The notes: a model not told the origin generated them from the letters alone. A DNA stretch of 64,000 nt from Spongilla lacustris (GCA_949361645.1 OX442415.1:26042224-26106223), one strand, 5' to 3'. Positions 1-37,560 are shown, counted from the stretch's first letter. Program-made: numbers and translations.

Positions 1-80
1 AGAACCAACCTTAGAGAAGTGGGTCACATGATATCACATGATGTCATGTGATCATAAAAAATTTCCCCAACACCCTTCAG

Positions 81-810
81 GTCCAACAGAGGATTGGTTA
101 CTGTCCCCAGTTTGATGCCCTCATCGATCGTCTGACAGGTAGGGAACACCTTGCCTTGTTTGCCCGACTGAGGGGCATCCCTGAGGCCTACATCAACCAG
201 GCGGTGGACAGGCAGGTGGAGAGACTGGACCTGTCCAAGCATGCCACTGGGCTGTGCGGTACCTACAGGTATGCTGCGGGTGCAAAGGTCATCTCCATGG
301 CAACATAACTGCTCTCTTTGCTGTAGTGGTGGGAACAAACGGAAGCTTAGCACTGCACTGGCTTTGGTTGGGGATCCCATTATTGCCTTCTTGGTGAGTT
401 CCCTCCCCATTGCCTCTTCCTTCTCTAAGGTGTGCTGTGCACAGTATGATAGTCTGACTGCATACTTGTACCTTGCCATACACTAATGTTGATGTTTTTT
501 TTATGAGACCACTCCCCTTGCCCCTCCCCTCCAGGATGAGCCCACCACTGGTCTAGACCCTGCCACCCGTCGCTACCTGTGGGACGTCCTTGTGGGTGTG
601 GTCCGAGATGGCCGCTGCATCGTGCTGACCTCGCACAGCATGGAGGAGTGCGAGGCGCTGTGCACGCGTCTGGCCATCATGGCGAACGGACAGTTCAAGT
701 GTCTGGGCAGCATTCAGCACCTCAAGAGCAGGTTAGGACCACACCCTCTTTTGTTAGTCACCTGGTCTGTGCCACTGGAGTAAAAAATGTGTGTGTTTGT
801 GTGTGTTTGT

Positions 811-895
<85 letters not shown>

Positions 896-3800
896 TGTGT
901 GTGTGCACTATTGGTATAGAAATTCAAATGTACAATCAATCACTGCACTGACGTGTAACAGTCAGCAAGATATTTGTGTTTTGATGGGAGTCATATGCTG
1001 ATGCAGCTTGGGTGCTTGGTTATGCTTGGTTATGCTTGGTTATCAGGGACTGCTTTAATATATATATATTATATATATAATATATATATATATATGGGAC
1101 AGTTTCCGCGAAAATGTCACCCTTTTATAACATTATAAGGTTATAAAAATGCTTCTTGTTTGAATGGCTATATCTTCCGAACGCTAAACGCCATCTACTT
1201 CCTATTTTCAACAATTCATACTACACTATTTCTCTATGCCAAATTGCATTTTGAAGTCTTGCACTTGCTCCACGCCAGTATTGCAACGTTCGATACCCGA
1301 CCGGGTTCAAACCCTCCATAACTTTAGGTAGGAGTAATCAAATCGCTTCAAATTCGGTTTGTAGGTAGAGCGGTCCTATACCTATCGATTTGTTCTGTTC
1401 GTTAATTTTTATGCCATTCGTTACGGAGATACTTTTGAACAAAGTACGTCCACTTTTCCCGCTCGATTCGCGCCAATGTTATAATCCCCGCCTCCCATAC
1501 ACTGAGCAGGACGCGATTTGCCAAAATCATTGGCGCGAATCGAGCGGGAAAAGTGGACATACTTTGTTCAACTGTATCTCCGTAACGGATGGCATAAAAA
1601 TTAACGAACAGAACAAATCGATAGGTATAGGACCTCTGTACCTACAAACCGATTTTGAAGTGATTTGATTACTCCTACCTAAAGTTATGAAGGGTTTGAA
1701 CCCGGTCGGGTATCGAACGTTGCAATATTGGTGTGGAGCAAGTGTAAGACTCCAAAAAGTTATTATTTGTATAGAAATGGCGTAGTATGAAGTATTGAAA
1801 ATAGGAAGTCGATAGCGTTTAGTGTTCGGAAGATATATCGATTCAAATAAGAAGCATTTTTATAACACTATAATGTTATAAAAGTAGGTACTTTAATAAA
1901 TTGCGTTTGCGTAGGCGGAAACTGGTGATCTAAATTTCATCGAAAATTGTGACCGTATTTAGGATTTCTCTACGAGTGCTTAAGAAGACGCGCGCTTTGT
2001 AAAGTTGTTTGCAAGGTATTTAGGACTTTATTGCTATAATACAGAACAAAAGGGGTTGCCCGATACACTTTTGGTATCTAAATGTAAGCCAGCATACGGC
2101 GTTATTTTGTGTGCCTCGATGATTTCCATAGTAATCGGTCGCGATTAGCCATTCCCTAGATTCTTAAAGCACTCACTTGAGGAAGCGTTTCCCATATTTA
2201 TTAGGTCCTAGCCTATATCAGGATAAAATTTCATGAGCTTTGGATGGTGCCCAAGGGTCCATTTATCGGCACAGGTGTTTACTGTTGGATTGCTTAGAGC
2301 TTGACATAATAATGCTTAACCTGGTATTTCTGTGTTAGAGCCCTGGAAATTAAACTTATTTTCTGTATTTTCAACGCATACACAATCTATTTTGTTTATG
2401 TGTCAAAGAGTTGTGTGATAGTTCTATTTAATACGCACCGAATTCGTCAAGGCACGCGTTAGTTATGGAAAGTATTGTACAGCATGGACCGCCATATCAT
2501 TAAAAACAGCTCAATCATAAAAATATGATGGTGCCCACACAGCGTATTTTTCAAGACAATATTTTCATGTTAGTATGCAGTAACATTGAGAAATACATCT
2601 ACCCATAACCAGCATATGCCCAGTTATTGAAGTAGCTTTGGATCAAATGGCAGGTGCTCTCCCTGAACCTTGAACTACAAAATTCTGCATGCTACAACAG
2701 AACAAGATAAGATAATAGATATTGTAGTACACTAGCTACTTGAAGTATGTGTAATATAGTAGACACAGTTGCATGGCTACCTTGAAGGTACTTTAGCTCA
2801 TCTATATCACCATCCATTGTTCACCAATTTAAGTATGTTTGCTGAACACAATGCACCCTTGGCCTGGCTGATTACCTTTATAGAAAAGCATCTAATGTTA
2901 AATGATGGAAACGTAAGATGTAAAAATCAATTAGTGGTTGTGTGCACACTCTCAGAACAAGCAAGAAAATATATCCTGGTTAAATTTTGCATCTGACAAG
3001 CTTAGAGAGTAAAGTTAGTTAGTAAACAACATGAACACAATATTTGCAAGATCAGCAACTTAAAGATAAGATTCAAAAGAAGGAGAACAGTTCAAGGAGG
3101 AAGATAGAAAAGAAGTTGCAATGTGTGAAGGAAGTTAGAACTATCAAATGAGTTTCCTAATATCTCATAATGAAAAAAAAATTAATGTAATATTTTTGAA
3201 GCGTTTTATCCAACGTTTCAGTTATTTGTAATAATAAAATAATGAAGGTAAGCATAAACAATGCACAATATTAAGTAACTATACTAATAAAACGATACAG
3301 AATCCATAACAGAAGCAGCATTCAGTTCCACATTGTACTGCAACTGACTAGCCTTTGTAGCAAGTATGAGCCTACATTGCACTCTCCTGATGCCTGCCTA
3401 AGGTGATGGTCAAGCTCTCTCCTGATGTCTCAATGGCTATGGGCGTGATCAGTTATTAATGGTCTGTATATTGAACACCTATGGTATGTGGATCATCAAA
3501 ATGTGCTATACAATGGACATATAATATGTGTAAATCAATCAAAGAAGTCTCAAGTTCCTAAAGTAATTATTACACATTGGAAGAATTATGAATGTGAATA
3601 AATAGGGGAGAGCATTATGATATCGCTATACGGGCTATTGCCGTATTGGCAGCTAGATTATATAATGAGACAGCTAAATTTAGATGTAATGTGTATTTGA
3701 CCCTGTGAACCTTATAAAGAGTACCTATGTTGTATTTTATGCAAATATGGCATCATTATCTTGAATACTTTTACAGTAGTTGCATGGAGAAGTCAAGCGG

Positions 3801-6646
3801 TCACAGTTTTTTATAGCGTGGTCCATTCACATTGCGTACATTGTTAGTCACCAGCGACGTAATGTTTGAAACGTTATAACTTTTGAAATAGTAATCTGTT
3901 TTCCGTGGCAAAAGCATATTATTGATGCATTCAATTTGCTCTTTTAGGCTATGCATAAAAGTTCTAGTTTTATTCATTTTCAAAAATTTATTACAGTACC
4001 TAATAAAAGGGTGACATTTTCGCGGAAACTGTCCCATATAATTATATATATATATATATATATATTATTATTATTATCCTAAATAATAATTATGCTGATA
4101 ATTGACTTGTCTCTAAATCCATCCCAGGTTGTAATCATGCTACATGTACACTGTTATGAATAAGATAGAATATTATCCATAAGACACTTATCTGTATATT
4201 CCTTTACAAAAAAATACCACCACAATAGAATCTTTGTAGCATACATTCACTGCATTGCTGGTGCATGATATATATCTGTACATGTATTTCAGTTTTAACC
4301 CTTTGTACGTGTACATGTACATGTAGGTTTGGAGCAGGTCTTACACTGCAGGCCAAAGTACAAATGTTATCTCCGGAAGGATTTGAGGCCAGGTCACTGC
4401 ACAAGCCTACCTCTGGTGGGAGTCACTTATGCAGTCAGACGAGGTCCCCAGACCTACCGGAGGCAAAGCACGCTCACCTCCTGGGGAAGAGGGTCACTCT
4501 TGCCGACCCTTACGATACCTCCCCCCTTCATATATTTATACACGAGAACTTCCAAGATGCCTTCCTGATTGAAGAGCACCAGGTGTGTGTAATATTTAGT
4601 AGGCTTTATTTAGAATATGGTGCATATGAGAATGTTTGGATGTGCCAGTTTCCCTGGAAATTTGGTTCAGGAAATCAGTATACACATATTAGTGAGCTGG
4701 TACTCATGGAGGTCTGGTTGTAAGCAAGGCAGAGAGGGCAGGAGGAGGTAGCTAGGACTTGATACTACATGTATGTGTACGTGCAGATCATTGTATCATT
4801 AATACCTGGCTCTGTCGTGCTCTTAGGGCCAAGTGACATATCGACTTCCTGCTGCTGGTCTGAGCTGGTCCTTGGTCTTCAAAGCCATGGAGAGTAACAA
4901 GGAACACTTGCACATCGTTGACTACAGCATAAGTCAAACCTCCTTGGAGCAGGTGAGTGTGTGTGAGTTGTGTACATGTGTGATGCATGGTTAACAGGGG
5001 CGGATATACATTGGGCAAAACCTCCAATGAAAGTTCAGTGTTGTTAATTGATTGCTTATAAAAGCAGCTAACACAGGCATAGCCTGCACAGTACAGACTA
5101 ACAATTGTAAATCTGTCTAAATTCATTGACCCCAATTCAAATTGATCTGGATGCAGTTGTATGGAATTGACGAACAAATGGCTCCAAAAGTGGTAAGTTT
5201 TTTATTGGTTATCAGGGACTGTTTTTTAGCGAGGTGAAGTCCAGAGCCATGTGCGCGTGGCATACGGTCCTCTTGATGGTCCCCAGGAGGGAGTGGCTGG
5301 CAGAGGGGGCCACCCTGATGGACTTGTCCCCCCCCCTGCACTCACTGGAGCTCGGGAGGCACAGGTCTATCTGCAGCTCTGGCTCACTGCCCAGGCTGGA
5401 GGGCAGTGCGCCAATAGCTACCTCGCTACACTATGAGTTTCTTCGAAGGCAGAGAGCCATGGCTAACTTCAGTGGGTTGGCAATGCCTTTGAGAGCATTT
5501 GGTTTGGAGCATGCTGACATTGTTTTAACAGTAAGAAGCATCTCGAGACCAAGGGTAAACTTATGATGCCTCAGTGGAACATAGTAGAATGGAATGAAAG
5601 GTAAATAAGATTATTATTAAGGTAACATGTAAGATGCAAGAGGCACTTCCTTGGCTCTTCCAGAGTTGGTGCTATGCACACTGTCTTGAGCTACATGTAG
5701 CCTGGCTGCAAGGATGCATTGATAAATCCACCATTCAAGTTACTGGATGATGTGCTTGTATTACATCTACCCAGAAAGTCTCGTGAGCTTAATGGACATA
5801 CATGTATAGTTCAAGCCGTGAAATTTTCTAAAAGGAGGAGGAGGGTGTGCACTTCTTTGTTCTCATGGGAGTCACTGGATATCACACAAATGGAAGGCAC
5901 TTCAGCGAGCTATTGACATACCTTCTGTCTATCTGTCAACTCTAGCAGAGGATATACATGCAATGCTACCAAACCTGAAGATGAGCTTGCTTCAAAGGCT
6001 ATCTTCAATAATAAGTGGCAGAGACTCAGTTGCAGTGTTGTCATTGGGGCAGCTATGTGTACATGTACATTTAGATTCACAATTTAGACAGCCACTGCAA
6101 AACAAGGGATTTAGTTTGGCAGTGCACTGTATGATATGTGGTGGGCTATGCTAATACGTTTCTGAACAGAGAGAGAGGTACAATGTACCAAAGAGTGTGG
6201 TGTATAAGCTACATGTTGCTCCAGATACTGCTGCTAGCTGGCCGAATAGTCTAATGGCCATTTGGAAAGCATGTCATCACTTAAAGTACATGTAACCAAA
6301 ACAGAGAGAAGAACGAGCTTGAACTGACAGGCATTGAATGATACTGAAAGAAGGTCCACCACTGTGCAAATTTTTAATGATGGTGGTATTGTAAGGAGAA
6401 AGGAGTGTGCAAATGCTATGACAGCTGTGGCCATCTGTTATAATGGAAGCCTAGCTGATACTGACAGTGAAACCACATCTTTTGAAGAGTACTTACTACA
6501 TGTAGGATAACTGGTTGTAACTGACATGCAGATCAGCCTGAAGATGAGGTCTGCATGATCAGCTAGCTGTCATTTCCAAGTATATTTGTGCAACCAATGA
6601 GTTTAATTACCAGCCTGAGGGACCAGTGGCAGATCTAGGAATTTGT

Positions 6647-6677
<31 letters not shown>

Positions 6678-7274
6678 AACATGTGCGGAAGACCAAAATC
6701 CAGCCAGGGGGTCTGGGGGAGCGCTGTAAGCGAGTTCTGGGGCGGAGCCCAAGCCGCCAACCAATCTCCTGCAGTTTAGAACCTTTTTGTGGTTTCTCCT
6801 GTATACCTTGGAGACACATAAATTTTTTGATCATACAATTAGGCCGAACCGGGGGGTGGGTGCACTGAGTATGCCCCTATATGTAGATCCACGCCTGGGG
6901 ACCCTGGGTTTTTACATGTAGCAATGCCCAGCCAACTCCCACTTTGTTCTGACATTGTGTCAGACCATGGTATTAGGCTGTGTATTGATGTATTCAGATA
7001 TTTGTGCCATTTCATATCTGTACCCTTTCCTTCATACCTCCGCCTCCTCCTCCATATCTACATGTACACCCCTTCCTTCATACCTCCACCCCTTCCTTCA
7101 TACCTCCACCCCTTCCTTCATACCTCCACCCCTTCCTTCATACCTCCACCCCTTCCTTCATACCTCCACCCCTTCCTTCATACCTCCACCCCTTCCTTCC
7201 TTCATACCTCCACCCCTTCTTTCCCCTAGGTATTTCTCAACTTTGCCCATGAGCAGGAAGAGGAAGGAGTGTAG
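81..7274 (+). CDS. ABCA: ABCA-family ABC transporter, C-terminal exons (5' part outside window)
   Basis: Six exons at 81-268, 327-393, 535-731, 4327-4582, 4827-4952 and 7230-7274 (TAG) are joined by GT-AG introns with matching phases and give 292 residues. They form the second nucleotide-binding domain of a full-length ABCA lipid exporter. The Q-loop region reads [19 protein letters not shown]. The ABC signature [15 protein letters not shown] spans the 268/327 junction, followed by Walker B ending [13 protein letters not shown] and the H-loop [11 protein letters not shown]. The end [14 protein letters not shown], split by the last intron, is the usual ABCA C-terminus. Walker A and the membrane domains must lie left of the window. 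ABCA proteins are membrane flippases for phospholipids or sterols; which subfamily member this is cannot be told. The 3.6-kb intron before 4327 was enlarged by a transposon. No frame damage is seen. Confidence 0.93.
789..905. repeat. (TG)n microsatellite in ABCA intron
   Basis: About 115 bases of nearly pure TG lie just inside the ABCA intron that starts at 732, with occasional TTTG interruptions at the left end. It begins about 60 bases after the splice donor. Confidence 0.95.
1095..1927. repeat. Imperfect foldback inside the ABCA-intron transposon
   Basis: Sequence from 1140 to about 1480 recurs inverted from about 1520 to 1885. Examples are AAAATGCTTCTTGTTTGAAT near 1147 against ATTCAAATAAGAAGCATTTT near 1843, and the arms meeting at CGCTCGATTCGCGCCAATG near 1461. 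The right arm ends with a decayed copy of the terminal repeat (GGCGGAAACTG near 1915). The larger transposon therefore looks like a foldback unit joined to further sequence with its own right end. Confidence 0.75.
1095..4036. mobile_element. TA-flanked non-autonomous DNA transposon in ABCA intron
   Basis: The left end TGGGACAGTTTCCGCG and the right end CGCGGAAACTGTCCCA are perfect inverted repeats. The match continues inward through AAAATGTCACCCTTTTAT. TA dinucleotides flank both ends, as expected of Tc1/mariner-type insertion. The 2942-bp element has no long open frame, so it is non-autonomous; the longest stretch (75 codons, 2769-2996) is not recognised. Its left third is itself a foldback. 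The end sequence resembles the element at 39093-39644. Confidence 0.8.
5212..5440 (-). other. GC-rich exon-like segment, possible minus-strand terminal exon
   Basis: This stretch in the last ABCA intron is much richer in G+C than its surroundings and has coding-like composition. On the minus strand it is open for about 65 codons, ending in TGA at 5212-5214. On the plus strand it is open from about 5220 to 5566 as well. An acceptor-like TGTAG precedes the minus-strand frame near 5430. I do not recognise the product on either strand. It may be an exon of a nested gene, a retrocopy remnant or chance. Confidence 0.25.
5719..6434. other. ABCA last-intron interior, no supported gene
   Basis: The stretch has several unlinked open frames of 60-66 codons on both strands (for example 5719-5916 and 5963-6154 plus, 6234-6434 minus). 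They have no recognisable domain and no consistent splice sites between them. It could be old, decayed coding or transposon sequence; nothing firmer can be said. Confidence 0.3.
6624..6897. mobile_element. Short inverted-repeat element with poly-G core (MITE-like)
   Basis: The left end CAGTGGCAGATCTAGG and the right end TAGATCCACGCCTG are imperfect inverted repeats about 270 bp apart. A run of about 25 G follows the left end. CAGTGGCGGATC-type ends also occur near 58418, and as CTGGATCCGCC near 59391, so this is a dispersed family with G/C-run interiors. The ends resemble those of hAT-type MITEs, but a clean 8-bp target duplication is not visible. Confidence 0.55.
7067..7219. repeat. 20-bp minisatellite next to last ABCA exon
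   Basis: About seven copies of CCTCCACCCCTTCCTTCATA run up to the branch/polypyrimidine region of the last ABCA exon, whose acceptor is at 7228-7229. The array therefore forms part of the pyrimidine-rich tract of this splice acceptor. Confidence 0.93.
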
Positions 7275-9925
7275 GATCTCTGCCATTGGATGGTCAAAAC
7301 TAGCACAGGAAAAAATGTTTGCTTTGCGACCCTGAAGAGATCTAGAGTAATTGCATATGATCTGATGTGTAAACCAATCTAAACAATGATTTGCTAATGC
7401 TTTAAAAATGGTGTTTTGCATGGCATGACGTTGGACGCGAGGGGGGGGCAAAAAAAAAAAAGTTAGTCCATATCCTAAAAATTCTAAGGGCCAGGTAAAC
7501 CCCCCCCCCCCCCCCCCCCCCCCCCGGCCTCATTTTTCGACCACGCCCCTTAAAATCATTACGCAATTGACAATTGACCACACCTACAATGAAAATAATA
7601 TTACAAATTGTAAGTAGGCTTTGTTGCAGATCGCTGTTGTAGATGTCACTTCGTCGCTTGCAGCTGGCGACGTTGTTTCACTTGTACCTTAGAATATCGC
7701 GATACTCTTGTCTCTCGTGCCATGACGTAATGTACAGGCTGTAGGCCTATCGAATATTACATCCCTGTCCATCATCGTTCATGACTCGGTGAAGTACTCG
7801 TTTAAAGGTGGGGCTTGCTCGCGTGAAGTGTGAGTCGGCGCAGGGGTATTATATACATGGATTGGAAATGGTTCCGTAATCTACGTGTACCGGAAAACCA
7901 TCCGCGTTGCGCCTATCATGGATTCTGATCATGAATTGGATGTCTGCGATGAGTTTGCTGTTGACTCGGACGAATGTGACCTGGATGCTGATGCCAGTGA
8001 TCAGTATCCCATTGATTCGAATGAGCCTGATCATGATCTGGCCGAGTGTGAGACATCTTTAGACAGAGTTAGTCACTAATCACATATGCATAGTATGCAT
8101 AAGCAAAACACTGGATGTGTGTCTGTCGATCGTTTATGCTGTCAGCATGCTGTCAGAAGTGGTAGTAAATGCGCGAAAGGAGGAGTAGGAACGCCATCTT
8201 GAGAAACGGTAGGTGTGATTTTCTTTCTGGAACCCTTTGCGTCTATCAAATACCTTTCTCCTGCTCGCCATATTTTTATCATACTCTCCACAACAATTGT
8301 TTACCTCCTACAGTAGTGCTTACAGAGAGACGCAAACAGCAGCAGTGGTACCGCCCACCTCAGTAAGTGAAATTCCAGGCTCTCTGTTATACAAATAACT
8401 ATTGATCCCAGTGCTAGTGGACGGGTTTCAGGGGTGTAGTTCGAAGTTTTCAGATCTGTTGAAAGGGAAGTTGCGACCCGAACGCTTTTTAACAGGCTTC
8501 TACATTGCTTTCAAAAGTAAAGCTTGACTGATGCCATTATTAAAACCTGCAATAAAAACGGTAGCGAATGAATGGGATGAGCTTAACAAAAACTGTCCCG
8601 GTTGAGTTTCTATTAAATACAGAGATATTTATAAGTGCGCAAACGTAGACTCTAGACTGACTATTATTATACGTATTAAGAAATTGCTTCATTAAATCAT
8701 TTTCATATATAAGTCAAAATGACAAGGAAGGTTATTGGCTAGTTATTGCGTCAAATATACACGTATAATATACGAATGCGCGCATTGCGCATGGCAGTTA
8801 GTTTCGTTCCCAGACGCTTCCTATTACTCGTCTGGGAACAAGACTACGCCGACGGTAGAGTTGTACATGTAGTCAATATGTGCTCAACTGATCTATCATC
8901 ATATGGCGCAATCCAATTTGTTATGGAGAAATGGTGATGCACAGAGTTAAAGGCGGGGAGGTGTCGCACGGACGTGGAGGTTCTAACATGTATATGTATA
9001 CTAGTCTCGTACCCAGACGCATACCATGATTATTTGCTCGTGCAGTAGTTATTCTCCTGCGCGATGAAATAATTATCATGTGCCAAATCTAGGATGTGCA
9101 GCGTGTAGCCTAGTCGCCCACCGCAGTCGGGAGATCAAAGCCCTACTTCCGGTGGCACCTGTGCGCCATAGATTAGATTGTGTGGCTAAAAACAACAGAA
9201 CACATATTGTAATCTTATTTAAAATTACGTTTTTGTGCCAATAGTTAGTATTATCCGTAATCGAAGTGCTCAGATACTCTCTTCACACACTCCGAAGAGA
9301 CAACAGTAAAGAAACATTAAGAAGTAAGCTGTTCTGTTACTGGATGCTTGCAGCACGTGTATGTGTATGACGTGAACCGCGTTTTGTGAGTGTGTGCGTG
9401 CGTGCGTGCGTGCGTACATGTATGTGCGTGTGCGTGTGTACATGTGTGTGCGTGTGTGTGTGTAGCAGTGCGTTACAGGATTCTAGTCTCACAGAACCTC
9501 GGCTCGTTTTTTTTTTTAATTTCTGTTGTTGTGAAGCTCAGTTTGTTCGAGGGAGAGGAGGGGGTGGGGGGTGGGGGGAAGCTGTTAATTGGTAGTGCAT
9601 TCGGTTATCGTATCTCAAGTTACAAACTTCCTGCCATCGGCACCAATTTTCGAGTTTTCGGAGCCGGCAGCTGTGTGGACTAATGGTATAGTCAGTGCAC
9701 ATGGTGTACCCCTCCTAAATGGAGGCCCTTCGTGTTAATTTTGTGGCGTCATGCAACCGCAATTCATATCTTGTAATAACGTGTACGTGTACATGTACTT
9801 TTAAAAAAAAAAAAGCACCGTTCCATCGCGCCAACGCTGCACGCAATGTGCACAGCGAGGTTTTACATGTGTACGTTGTATTAATCTCGTATATATCACC
9901 CCCCCCCCCCCCCAATGCAACCAGA
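7275..9925. other. ABCA-IQSEC-A intergenic spacer
   Basis: The 2.65-kb spacer holds a poly-C run at about 7501-7526, a short acidic open frame at 7918-8079, TG-rich sequence at 9388-9465, and a poly-C run just before copy A's start at 9899-9913. No conserved gene, tRNA or clear core promoter was recognised. A non-coding first exon of copy A is expected here, because the start-codon exon seems to open with an acceptor (CCAG before 9925). Confidence 0.5.
7918..8079 (+). CDS. Small acidic open frame, unrecognised
   Basis: An ATG at 7918 opens a 53-codon frame ending in TAA at 8077-8079; it can extend upstream to 7885. Roughly a third of the residues are Asp or Glu, with Cys spaced along the chain, and a region near the end reads DHDLAECETSLDR. 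The frame sits in a CpG-rich part of the spacer. It may be a short exon, a small protein or chance. No family is recognised. Confidence 0.22.
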   Translation: MDSDHELDVCDEFAVDSDECDLDADASDQYPIDSNEPDHDLAECETSLDRVSH

Positions 9926-22793
<12,868 letters not shown>

Positions 22794-24665
22794 TTCGTGC
22801 CAATTCGAGTGAAACGTTTAAAATTACACACTTTCTGACCGACCCTGATTATAGATATTGTGCGGCATTTTTTTAAATCGCGATATAATTATGCATGTAT
22901 ACATAGCAAGAGAATGGACCCTTTGCATGAAAGATCGGAAGTACGATAAACGTCACGTCTGGAGTAAAAACCACAGCGGTTGCCTAGAGACATTGTGTCA
23001 CGTCCGCGGACCATTGCGTAATAAAATGGCAACGCTCGGAGTCTGCTCGGACATTGATCCTTCGGCCGATCCAGTTCCTGATCAAACTATGCTGCCAACA
23101 GTAAGTTTGACCGAGTCTGACATACCCAGAGCCTTTTAAAGCCATCCATTTAAAAAAAGGCTCCGGGTATGTCAGACTCGGTCAAGCTTACTGTTGGCAG
23201 CATAGATTGACCAGGAACTGGATCGGCCGAAGGATCACTGTCCAAGCGGGAAGGAATGACTACGAGCGTTGCCATTTTATTACGCAAAGGTCCGCGAACG
23301 TGACACAATGTCTCTAGGCAACCGCTGTGGCTTTTACTCCGGACGTGACGTTTATCGTACTTCCGATCTTTCATGCAAAGGTCCATTGCAATTGTTTGAC
23401 GTCACGCGTACGTGCATCTTACACATGTAATTGTTTACATGGTCATAATGCTGGGGACGAGATAATACGATGACGAGAGCAGCGGGACTTCACCCCACGC
23501 GTGAGTTACGTAATTCAACTATAAAATATATCGCGTCCTATAGCTACGTCATCTTTTATTTGTTACGAACTTCTGTACATCATTGCGAAACGCGGACAAG
23601 ACTGAACGTCGGATGGAGGAAAGGTGGGACTTCTCCACACACTGCACGATGCTGTAATACGCAATATCATGTTCGCAGACATTCGCTCTAGCTCATCTGA
23701 TGTAATGTTTATTAGACGCAAGTTGATAATAACAAAGACGTAACGCGAGTTGCACGAGAAGAAACCAGTCTTCTCTTCATGCAATAGTGACTAATCCCCG
23801 TAAAGAAGTTATGATATCAGACTCAATGTGTGGTTACACCTCGTCAATGTACTGATCAAAATGATTGCATGCATCATCTAGAACAGGTACATTAGCTAAC
23901 TGTCACTCTTGAATGATGCTCCCCTCTCCCATGTACAGGATGCGCTGCCATCATCTGTGTCATTTACTGTAACAGCTGCCACAAGATCCTGAATAGAGCT
24001 GGTACTGGTATACCCTCTGTCACATCTCTCTCTTGTCATGCAGTACAAATGTAGTACAATATTGCATGCAAAGTTGAAGCAAGAATGGCAATGGTACATG
24101 TGAATCAAATATGCTGATAGAAAAAAGGAACGGCGCACTTACTAGAACCTTTGAAACAATACAGAATCCATGCAGCATTGGCCATCATTGGGGGTTCCAG
24201 GGCAGTGGCCACGTTATCATAAGTAAACGTTAAACAATTAAACGCGAGGGTGTGTGGCTAGGTTTTTTTTTTTAAACGAATACATATATACTGGGGGTGG
24301 GGGTGTATCGTCACAATTATTGTCAAGCTGAAGTGCTCCTTTAATCGCTAATTTCAGGGGAACACATTTCCAAGAATCAAGATCCACGTTATACGCAAGA
24401 CATCTCAATAGAGCCCAAAACTGCAGCAGCATTACCATGCTGGACTGCAACAGACATCAGGGAAATGACCGAGGTTCATCAGAAACCCCTTACAATCTTA
24501 TGGCCAAGCTCTCGTAAAAAGGTAAGGGTCTCGGGGCCATACTCTGAAAGAAGTGGGAGGAGATAAGCTAGATTAGACCACTTTTTAAAAAGATTTTAAA
24601 TGACAACTTAAAAAACTGTTAACAAATGAGTACACACATGGTGTGAAATAATGCAAACATCTTAG
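22794..24665. other. Spacer between tail-to-tail IQSEC copies A and B
   Basis: This 1.87-kb segment contains a foldback element (22913-23386) and otherwise no supported gene. Short open frames at 23470-23691 and 23896-24138 lack any recognisable feature. An AATAAA at 23020-23025, within the foldback, is a candidate poly(A) signal for copy A, 230 bases after its stop. Confidence 0.5.
22913..23386. mobile_element. Foldback element, family 1, between copies A and B
   Basis: The arms, each about 230 bp, are inverted copies: GACCCTTTGCATGAAAGATC at the left against GATCTTTCATGCAAAGGTCC at the right, meeting at AAAGGCTCCGGGTATGTCAG near 23156. Each arm carries an inward-facing ATGGCAACGCTC frame of about 25 codons, ending in CCAACA followed by the donor-like GTAAGT/GTAAGC. 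A second copy of the family lies at 32405-32866. No transposase is present. Confidence 0.8.
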
Positions 24666-37016
<12,351 letters not shown>

Positions 37017-37510
37017 TCTGGTTTGGGTTGATGAGGTACTGCATATTATGTTGTACAGCACACAAGTGTGTGGTCTGCACCCATGGGTGTGTGTGTATGC
37101 ATGCATGTGTAGTAGGTCTACCTACAAAAAAAACTACACAGTGACTCAGTGAGGATAGACCAATTGGAAGTTGTAGAAGGCTGTACATGTCCAAGAGCAA
37201 ACAATGCAATGTCTGGTGCAGCAACGGTCAGTATCCACTGACTGAGACCTCAGTCCGTAGTATTGCATTTGCTTACCATGCTACTTGTTTGTTTTCGAAC
37301 AAGGCACGGTGCATTCCCATCTGCTTTCCTGTTTTTGAGCGAAGTGAACTAACACATACACCACTTCCTCAAGCAACAACAACAACAGATACTATTATGA
37401 GGTGTGCAAGGAAGCATCGTGTCATTATTCAGTTTGCTACCAGTGGTACCACTATAAATGCGCTTCCATCAAAAGTGCACCAAAACGATGGGAAAAACAT
37501 GCACTAAACC

Positions 37511-37560
37511 ACCCCCCCCCCCCCCCCCCCCCCCCCCCCGAGGGGGGGGGGGGGGGGGGG
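37511..37560. repeat. Opposed poly-C / poly-G runs
   Basis: About 29 C are followed by GA and about 18 G. The two runs can pair as a hairpin, or form i-motif and quadruplex structures. Confidence 0.9.

Noticed and set aside
1390..1668. 92-codon frame inside the ABCA-intron transposon
   Set aside because: It spans the centre of a palindrome, so openness on both arms is expected; no transposase motif is present.
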